Assembly: GCF_006517815.1 (NCBI RefSeq)
Contig: NZ_CP041198.1
Span: 1,054,001-1,118,000, forward strand
From: Pseudarthrobacter sp. NIBRBAC000502770
Lineage (GTDB): Bacteria; Actinomycetota; Actinomycetes; Actinomycetales; Micrococcaceae
Direction: 5' to 3'
DNA length: 64,000 bases
In this document: positions 58,632 to 64,000 of the stretch, in pieces
Position numbering within the stretch: the first letter of the stretch is position 1
How the letters are laid out: every line of letters starts with the position of its first letter
Made by a program: the position numbers and the translations under genes
The notes under the pieces: model-generated
Told to the model about the DNA's origin: nothing
Databases searched by the model: none
What the model saw: only the letters and a program-made list of their open reading frames with translations

Positions 58632-58677
58632 GCAAAGGCCCTGCCCTTCCGGATTTCCGGAAGGGCAGGGCCTTTGC
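58632..58677. terminator. Bidirectional terminator between the protease gene and osmC
   Basis: A perfect 21-bp stem (58632-58652 with 58657-58677) around ATTT, with CAAAGG and CCTTTG arms. It lies between convergent genes. Confidence 0.9.
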
Positions 58678-58696
58678 GTTGTGCGTTGTGCGGAAC

Positions 58697-59125
58697 CTAG
58701 GACTGCAGCGTGGCGTCGAGGGTGATCTCGATGCCGGCCAGGGCCTGGGACACCGGGCAACCCTTCTTGGCGGCCTCGGCAATGCGCTGGAAGTCTTCTT
58801 CCGAGATGCCGGGGATGCGGGCGCTGAGGGTCAGGTGGCTGCCGGTGATACCGGTTCCGGGCTGGAAGCCGACCTCCGATTTGGTGTTGACCTCTTCCGG
58901 AGTGAAGCCCGCCTGGCTGAGTTCGTGGCTGAAGGCCATGGAGAAACAGGCCGAGTGGGCCGCTGCGATCAGCTCTTCCGGGCTGGTCTTTCCGCCGGCA
59001 GCCTCCGTGCGCGCCTTCCAGGTGACATCGAAGGTGCCCAGGCCCGAGCTGTCCAGGGTGGTGTTGCCCGAGCCTTCGGTCAGGCTTCCGGTCCATACGG
59101 TGTGGGCATTGCGTGTTGTAGCCAT
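58697..59125 (-). CDS. osmC: OsmC/Ohr family peroxiredoxin
   Basis: A 142-aa thiol peroxidase that reduces organic hydroperoxides. The two reactive Cys are in AHSACFSMAF near residue 59 and KKGCPVSQAL near residue 123, the spacing expected for OsmC. The N-terminal WTGSLTEGSGN and TSPEELIAAAH are OsmC-type. The ATG at 59125 has GAGGAGAG upstream; a longer start at 59137 does not. Confidence 0.94.
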   Translation of the reverse strand: MATTRNAHTVWTGSLTEGSGNTTLDSSGLGTFDVTWKARTEAAGGKTSPEELIAAAHSACFSMAFSHELSQAGFTPEEVNTKSEVGFQPGTGITGSHLTLSARIPGISEEDFQRIAEAAKKGCPVSQALAGIEITLDATLQS

Positions 59126-59259
59126 GTCTCTCCTCAACGTCGATTCGGTCCGGGTCCGGCAGCACGGCCGGGCCCACCGTTTCCCATCCTAGGGATCCGG
59201 CCCCTGCGGTGCACGGATTGTCCGCTCTCAGAGGATTATGACCGGTCCCCGGACGGGCT

Positions 59260-59613
59260 TTACTGCCAGATGGTGGCGATGGCGATGTTGACCAGGGCCA
59301 GGCCGCCTACGCCGTGGGCGAGGCCGGTGGACACAGGCTCACCCTTCTTGACCTTGCGGGTGCCGATGATGGCGAGGACTGCAACGACGATGGCAATGAC
59401 GAACTTGATGCCCAGCTTGGCGTAGTTCGGGTCCTTGTCCGGCAGGAACGGAAGGATGCCCATCATGGCGATGCCGGTAAGAAGCTGAAGGAAGGCGCCG
59501 TCACGCTGGCGCGGGTGCACGGTAGGGGTCCGCATCGTGGCGATCCAGTAGCCCACGATCATGGCCGCGCCCACGACGTGCAGGAAAACCAGGATGTTAA
59601 AGAGGATAGTCAT
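59260..59613 (-). CDS. Small four-helix membrane protein of unknown function
   Basis: A 117-aa protein with four hydrophobic segments: about 4-25, 40-56, 67-86 and 97-116. The first contains FLHVVGAAMIVGYWIA with a conserved-looking His, and the protein has short, hydrophilic loops (PTVHPRQRDGAF). It resembles small DUF2269- or CopD-like heme-membrane proteins only loosely. It is on the same strand as osmC but separated by 134 bp. Confidence 0.8.
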   Translation of the reverse strand: MTILFNILVFLHVVGAAMIVGYWIATMRTPTVHPRQRDGAFLQLLTGIAMMGILPFLPDKDPNYAKLGIKFVIAIVVAVLAIIGTRKVKKGEPVSTGLAHGVGGLALVNIAIATIWQ

Positions 59614-59695
59614 GGCTCCAGCTTAGCCAGTCAGTTCTACCGCCTGTAGCAAAGCCACGCTGGCCACCCACGCCTGGGTGCCCATTAAACAACGA

Positions 59696-59745
59696 CGGCG
59701 GCGGGTGCCTCCGGTGGATATCCCACCGTTTGGCACCCGCCGCCG
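59696..59745 (-). terminator. Terminator downstream of sucB
   Basis: A 14-bp GC-rich stem (59696-59709 with 59732-59745) with further internal pairing. On the minus strand it is followed by TCGTTGTTT. Confidence 0.75.
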
Positions 59746-59762
59746 CTGCTCGTGGCTGGCTG

Positions 59763-61496
59763 TTACAGCCCCAGGTCCGCTTCGAAGGCGCCTTCTTCGA
59801 GGCGTGCCTTCAGCGTCTGGAGGAACCGGCCCGCGTCCGCGCCGTCCACCAGGCGGTGGTCGTACGTCAGGGACAGGTACATCATGGAGCGGATGGCGAT
59901 CGAGTCGTCACCGTTTTCGTCGGCAACCACAACGGCACGCTTGACGATCGCGCCGGTACCCAGGATCCCTACCTGCGGCTGGTTGATGATCGGGGTGTCG
60001 AACAGTGCGCCAACCGAACCGATGTTGGTGATGCTGAACGTGCCACCGGACAGTTCATCCGGACCGATCTTTCCGTCGCGGGTTCGCGAGGCAACGTCCG
60101 CAATTTTGCCTGCCAGTCCGGCGAGGTTCAGGTTGCCGGCGTCGGCGATGACCGGAACCAGCAGGCCCTTGTCGGTGTCGACGGCGATGGCCAGGTGCTC
60201 GGCGTTGTGGTAGGTGATTTCCTGCTTGTCCTCGTCGTACGCAGCGTTGAGCTTGGGGTGCTGCTTGAGGGCCTCGGCCACTGCCTTGGCGATGAAGGGG
60301 AGGAAGGTCAGCTTGACGCCGTTCTGGGCCTGGAACGAGTTCTTGGCGCGGGCGCGCAGCTTGGCCACCTTGGTCATGTCCACTTCGTGCACCTGGGTGA
60401 GCTGGGTGGAGACCTCGAGGGATTCGCGCATGCGGCGGGCGATGACCTGGCGGATGCGGGGAGCCTTCTGGGTGGTTCCGCGCAGCGACGAGGCAGCTGC
60501 AGCCGACGCGGCCGGGGCGGAAGCGGCAGGGGCGGCTGCCGGAGCCGCGGCCGGGGCAGCCTTGGCTTCAGCGGCGGCCATGACATCCTGCTTGCGGATA
60601 CGGCCGCCAACACCGGTGCCGGACAGTGAAGCGATGTCCACGCCGTGCTGGTTGGCCAGCTTGCGGACCAGGGGAGTGACGTAGCCGGATTCCGAGCCTG
60701 CGGCCGGGGCGGCTTCCTGGGCTGCGGGTGCAGCCTGCGGGGCGGGAGCGGGAGCTGCGGCGGGGGCCGGTGCTGCGGCCGGAGCGGGAGCTTCCTGCTT
60801 GGGGGCTTCCTGCTTGGGGGCTTCCTGCTGGGGAGCCGCGGGTGCAGCCTGCGGGGCGGCGGCAGCGGGGGCACCCGAGCCGATGACGGCCAGCACGGAA
60901 CCAACCTCGGCGGTCTCGTCCTCGTTGACCCGGATTTCCTGCAGCGTGCCGGCAACCGGCGAGGGGATCTCGGTGTCTACCTTGTCGGTGGAGACCTCGA
61001 GCAGGGGCTCGTCGACCTCGACGGAGTCGCCCACGGCCTTGAGCCAGCGGGTGACGGTGCCCTCGGTGACGCTCTCGCCGAGGGCGGGGAGCGTCACTTC
61101 ATGGCTTTCGCCGCCGGCAGCCGGAGCGTCCTGGGCGGGCGCTTCCTGGGCAGGTGCTGCTTCAGCGGGTGCTTCCTGGGCCGGAGCCTCCTGTGCCGGA
61201 GCCTCCTGTGCCGGAGCGGCAGCGGGAGCTTCTTCGGCCGGGGCGGAACCGCCGCCAGAGCCGTCGCCGATGCGCACCAGCGGTGCGCCGACCTCGGCGG
61301 TCTCGTCTTCAGCGACCAGGATTTCTTCAATCACGCCAGCTACCGGAGAGGGGATTTCAGTGTCTACTTTGTCGGTGGAGACTTCGAGCAGCGGCTCGTC
61401 CACCTCTACCCGGTCACCTACCTGCTTGAGCCAGCGGGTGACGGTTCCTTCGGTGACACTCTCACCGAGGGCGGGCAAGTTAACGGATTCAGACAT
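59763..61496 (-). CDS. sucB: Dihydrolipoamide acyltransferase (E2 of 2-oxo acid dehydrogenase, SucB type)
   Basis: A 577-aa E2 component. Two lipoyl domains carry near-identical [17 protein letters not shown] loops with lipoyl Lys43 and Lys172. Ala/Pro/Gln/Glu-rich linkers follow each. A peripheral subunit-binding domain ([28 protein letters not shown]) lies near 272-305, and the catalytic domain ends with DHRLVDG (His547, Asp551). The ATG at 61496 has AAGGAGAA upstream; 30 in-frame residues before it are not coding. It could serve 2-oxoglutarate or pyruvate dehydrogenase; actinobacterial E2s are shared between complexes. It lies downstream of lpdA on the same strand. Confidence 0.94.
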   Translation of the reverse strand: MSESVNLPALGESVTEGTVTRWLKQVGDRVEVDEPLLEVSTDKVDTEIPSPVAGVIEEILVAEDETAEVGAPLVRIGDGSGGGSAPAEEAPAAAPAQEAPAQEAPAQEAPAEAAPAQEAPAQDAPAAGGESHEVTLPALGESVTEGTVTRWLKAVGDSVEVDEPLLEVSTDKVDTEIPSPVAGTLQEIRVNEDETAEVGSVLAVIGSGAPAAAAPQAAPAAPQQEAPKQEAPKQEAPAPAAAPAPAAAPAPAPQAAPAAQEAAPAAGSESGYVTPLVRKLANQHGVDIASLSGTGVGGRIRKQDVMAAAEAKAAPAAAPAAAPAASAPAASAAAASSLRGTTQKAPRIRQVIARRMRESLEVSTQLTQVHEVDMTKVAKLRARAKNSFQAQNGVKLTFLPFIAKAVAEALKQHPKLNAAYDEDKQEITYHNAEHLAIAVDTDKGLLVPVIADAGNLNLAGLAGKIADVASRTRDGKIGPDELSGGTFSITNIGSVGALFDTPIINQPQVGILGTGAIVKRAVVVADENGDDSIAIRSMMYLSLTYDHRLVDGADAGRFLQTLKARLEEGAFEADLGL

Positions 61497-61558
61497 GTCG
61501 TCCCCGTTCTCCTTATTGATCTTTAGTGCGAATGATTGCTGCCTTGTTGGAAGCCTAG

Positions 61559-61585
61559 TGCACCCGGCCTGCGCGGCCGGGTGCA
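61559..61585 (-). terminator. Hairpin between lpdA and sucB
   Basis: A perfect 11-bp stem (61559-61569 with 61575-61585) with a 5-nt loop. It is weak in T residues on the minus strand, so it may allow partial read-through from lpdA to sucB. Confidence 0.65.
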
Positions 61586-61609
61586 CCGGGCCTGGTAATG
61601 CTGGGGGAA

Positions 61610-62992
61610 CTAGCCGTGCAGCGGCTTGCCGGCCAGCGCCAGGTGGGCTTCGCCAAGGGCTTCGTTCTGGGTGGGGTGGGCGTGCAGCAGCTGCGCCACG
61701 TCCTCAGGGTAGGCTTCCCAGTTCACGATCAGCTGGGCTTCGCCCACCTGCTCGCCCATGCGGGCACCGATCATGTGGACGCCGACGACGGGGCCGTCCT
61801 TCTGGCGGACCAGCTTGACCAGGCCGGAGGTGCCCAGGATGGAGCTCTTGCCGTTGCCGGCCAGGTTGTATTCCTGGGTCTGGACCTGGTCTTCGCCGAA
61901 CTTCTCCTTGGCAGCCTTCTCGGTGTAGCCAACGGTGGCGATCTCGGGCTCGGAGTAGGTGACCTTGGGGATGTTGATGTCCTCGACGACCACCGGCTTC
62001 AGGCCGGCGATTTCCTCGGCCACGAAGATGCCCTGCTGGTAGCCGCGGTGTGCCAGCTGAACGCCGGGGACGATGTCGCCGACGGCGTAGACGTTGCCGA
62101 CGCCGGTGTGGAGGCGCTCGTTGGTGATGACGAAGCCGCGGTCGATGGTGATGCCCGCTTCCTCATAGCCGAGGTTCGCGGTGACGGGGCCCCGGCCGAC
62201 GGCGACCAGCAGCAGGTCGGCTTCGAACGTCTTGCCGTCCACCAGGGTGACCTTGACGCCGTCGTCGTTCTGCTCGACGCCCTGGAAGAACACGCCGGTG
62301 GAGAACTTGATGCCGCGCTTCTTGAAGGCACGCTCGAAGTTCTTCACGATCGTGGCGTCCTCATTGGGAACGAGGGAGGGGAGGCCTTCGACGATGGTGA
62401 CGTCCACGCCGAACGACTTCCAGACCGAGGCGAACTCGACGCCGATGACGCCGCCGCCCAGGATGATGGCGCTCTTGGGGATGTAATCCATGGTGAGGGC
62501 CTGGTCCGACGTGATGACCTTGCCGCCGATTTCCAGGCCGGGCAGGGTGCGGGAGTAGGAGCCGGTTGCCAGGACGATGTTCTTGCCCTTGTAGGCGGTG
62601 CCGTTCACGACGACGGTGTCGGTGCCCTGCAGCTTGCCTTCACCCTCGATGACGGTGATGCCCTTGGACTTGATGAGTCCCTGCAGGCCCTTGTACTTGC
62701 CGGCGATGATGCCGTCCTTGTACGCGTTGACAGCGTTGATGTCGATGCTGTCCAAGGTGACGTTCACGCCGTACTTGGCGGAGTCACGGGCGTGGTCGGC
62801 GAGCTCTGCAGAGTGCAGCAGGGCCTTGGTGGGGATGCAGCCGTTGTGGAGGCAGGTGCCGCCCAGCTTGCCCTTCTCCACGAGGCCGACGGTGAGGCCG
62901 AGCTGTACCGCACGCAGGGCCGCAGCGTATCCGCCGCTGCCGCCACCGAGTACCAGGATGTCGAATTCTTGCGCAGTTGCCTGATCGGCCAC
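61610..62992 (-). CDS. lpdA: Dihydrolipoyl dehydrogenase (E3)
   Basis: A 460-aa FAD-dependent disulfide reductase that re-oxidises dihydrolipoyl groups on E2. The FAD motif is [16 protein letters not shown] near residues 14-29. The redox disulfide is Cys47-Cys52 in [11 protein letters not shown]. An NAD-binding [13 protein letters not shown] near residue 180 and the C-terminal HAHPTQNEA with the active-site His-Glu pair complete it. It is the first gene of the lpdA-sucB unit. A perfect palindrome (63105-63126) lies in the 253-bp upstream gap. Confidence 0.97.
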   Translation of the reverse strand: MADQATAQEFDILVLGGGSGGYAAALRAVQLGLTVGLVEKGKLGGTCLHNGCIPTKALLHSAELADHARDSAKYGVNVTLDSIDINAVNAYKDGIIAGKYKGLQGLIKSKGITVIEGEGKLQGTDTVVVNGTAYKGKNIVLATGSYSRTLPGLEIGGKVITSDQALTMDYIPKSAIILGGGVIGVEFASVWKSFGVDVTIVEGLPSLVPNEDATIVKNFERAFKKRGIKFSTGVFFQGVEQNDDGVKVTLVDGKTFEADLLLVAVGRGPVTANLGYEEAGITIDRGFVITNERLHTGVGNVYAVGDIVPGVQLAHRGYQQGIFVAEEIAGLKPVVVEDINIPKVTYSEPEIATVGYTEKAAKEKFGEDQVQTQEYNLAGNGKSSILGTSGLVKLVRQKDGPVVGVHMIGARMGEQVGEAQLIVNWEAYPEDVAQLLHAHPTQNEALGEAHLALAGKPLHG

Positions 62993-63104
62993 TAAAACGC
63001 TCCCTCGCGTGAACGATGACGCGTTCAGCGCGCATCATCTGGTCTTGGAACTTGCACTGCCGTGATTATGTCAGCAGGGCAACTCTCTTGCATTTGTGAC
63101 TACC

Positions 63105-63126
63105 GTGGTTCACCTTAGCGAACCAC
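63105..63126 (-). promoter_or_regulatory. Palindrome upstream of lpdA
   Basis: GTGGTTC (63105-63111) and GAACCAC (63120-63126) form a perfect 7-bp inverted repeat around 8 nt, about 110-135 bp before the lpdA start. TGAACG/CGTTCA (63010-63027) is a second, weaker repeat near the start. They look like operator sites, but the regulator is unknown. Confidence 0.35.
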
Positions 63127-63245
63127 CTATCCATGCTCCACCTTGGCACTGCGTTTGTGGAGCGCTTGTGTCCAGTGTCACGCGGCTCTGTGGCACAGGA
63201 ATCACCTGGCCGCAGGGCCGCGTGGCACGGGGGCTGCAGCCGTTC

Positions 63246-64000
63246 TCAGGCGGCGGCCAGGATGTCCTCCACGTAGGCCACCAGGGTCCGGACAGTGCAT
63301 CCGGTGCCCTGCTTGTGCGTGTAGCCGTACGGGCTCCCGTTATTAAAGGACGGTCCCGCGATGTCGATGTGCGCCCAGGGGATCTGTTCGCCTGCCTTGT
63401 CCTTACCCACGAACTCACGCAGGAACACGGCTGCGGTCATCATCCCGCCGTGCCGTTCGCCGATATTGGCCAGGTCCGCCACCTGGGAGTCCAGCGTGGG
63501 GCGCAGTTCCTCCGGCAGGGGCATGGGCCACACCAGCTCGCCCGCACGGTCCGCCGCCTCCTTGAGCGCACCGGTGACGCTGTCCGAACCCATGACGCCG
63601 GCGGTGCGGTTGCCCAGTGCGATCAGCTGCGCGCCGGTCAGGGTGGCCACGTCGATGATGGCGTCGGGGAGTTCGCGGCTGGCAGCGACGATGCCGTCGG
63701 CCATGACCAGACGGCCTTCGGCGTCGGTGTTGAGGACTTCCACGGTCTTGCCGCCGTACATGGTCAGGACGTCGGCGGGGCGTGAGGCGCCGCCGCCGGG
63801 CATGTTCTCGGCAATGCAGAGCCAGGCGGTGGCCTTAACCGGCAGGCCCAGTCCGGCGAGGGCCAGGACGGTGTTGAGGACGACGGCGGCGCCTGCCATG
63901 TCGCTCTTCATGTCACCCATGTTCAGGGCCGGCTTGAGCGAGATCCCGCCGGTGTCGAACGTGATGCCCTTGCCAACGAGCGCGATCTTTGCGGTTGCCT
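63246..64000 (-). CDS. pepA: Leucyl aminopeptidase (M17), 3' part only
   Basis: The window covers about the last 251 residues of a di-metal aminopeptidase; the start is off the right edge. Visible motifs are GKGITFDTGGISLKP and MKSDMAGAA, with the metal-binding Lys and Asp residues, followed by NTDAEGRLVMADGIV, the M17 signature with Asp and Glu ligands, and AHIDIAGPSFN near the C-terminus. It is a cytosolic peptide-recycling enzyme. It is on the same strand as lpdA, 253 bp away. Confidence 0.96.
   Translation of the reverse strand, partial: ATAKIALVGKGITFDTGGISLKPALNMGDMKSDMAGAAVVLNTVLALAGLGLPVKATAWLCIAENMPGGGASRPADVLTMYGGKTVEVLNTDAEGRLVMADGIVAASRELPDAIIDVATLTGAQLIALGNRTAGVMGSDSVTGALKEAADRAGELVWPMPLPEELRPTLDSQVADLANIGERHGGMMTAAVFLREFVGKDKAGEQIPWAHIDIAGPSFNNGSPYGYTHKQGTGCTVRTLVAYVEDILAAA

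Noticed and set aside
59900..61480. Repeated DNA blocks within sucB that could look like a repeat array
   Set aside because: They encode the two lipoyl domains and Ala/Pro/Glu linkers of one protein; repeats are unequal and in frame, so they are not CRISPR or a mobile repeat.

Overview
The window is a high-GC actinobacterial chromosome segment, most likely from Arthrobacter, Pseudarthrobacter or a close relative in the Micrococcaceae. Four things point there: uniformly high GC with many GTG and TTG starts; a complete actinobacterial division and cell-wall (dcw) cluster running mraZ to divIVA; gene neighbourhoods that match mycobacteria from memory (class II DAHP synthase / PASTA kinase / Rv2175c-like regulator / polyprenyl synthase, and panB / glnA2 / glnE / glnA1 / RDD / DUF4191 / lipA / lipB); and a MurE whose amino-acid signature fits L-lysine rather than diaminopimelate peptidoglycan. 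The genus is an inference. I see no insertion sequence, prophage, CRISPR array, tRNA or rRNA. This is core chromosome, and I did not find a novel multi-gene defence or biosynthetic system.

Layout. 1-9.4 kb: the tail of an unidentified gene, class II DAHP synthase, a PASTA Ser/Thr kinase, a LysM/SLT cell-wall hydrolase, an Rv2175c-like DNA-binding protein, a polyprenyl synthase coupled to a lipoprotein, dinB and a DUF3040 protein. 9.4-31 kb: the dcw cluster mraZ-rsmH-ftsL-ftsI-murE-murF-mraY-murD-ftsW-murG-murC-ftsQ-ftsZ-pgeF-yggS-sepF-yggT-divIVA, then lspA and an RluA-type pseudouridine synthase. Many junctions overlap by 4-8 nt (GTGA or ATGA), so translation is probably coupled. 31-41 kb: dnaE, a flavin reductase, a small membrane protein, hisD, nrdR, ppgK, map, a 54-aa SPOR-like protein and panB. 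41-52.4 kb: nitrogen assimilation (glnA2-glnE-GNAT facing glnA1), small membrane proteins, an EamA transporter and lipA/lipB. 52.4-64 kb: a divergent kinase, a TIGR01777 epimerase, a tricorn-type protease broken by a frameshift, osmC, a small membrane protein, sucB, lpdA and the 3' part of a leucyl aminopeptidase.

How the genes work together. murE to murC, with mraY, make lipid II. FtsW and FtsI polymerise it at the septum, which FtsZ, SepF, FtsQ and FtsL organise, while DivIVA directs polar growth. The upstream PASTA kinase and the LysM hydrolase belong to the same cell-envelope theme. LipB and LipA make the lipoyl cofactor used by SucB, and LpdA re-oxidises it. GlnE probably adenylylates GlnA1, which keeps the target tyrosine, and not its operon partner GlnA2, which lacks it.

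The points most worth checking are: the single-base frameshift in the tricorn protease; an inverted near-copy of the MraZ operator about 90 bp upstream of the mraZ promoter; an NrdR-type palindrome pair in front of nrdR; the non-canonical kinase at 52.5 kb; and strong hairpins without a U-tract or palindromes upstream of ftsZ, yggT, lpdA and the DUF3040 gene.
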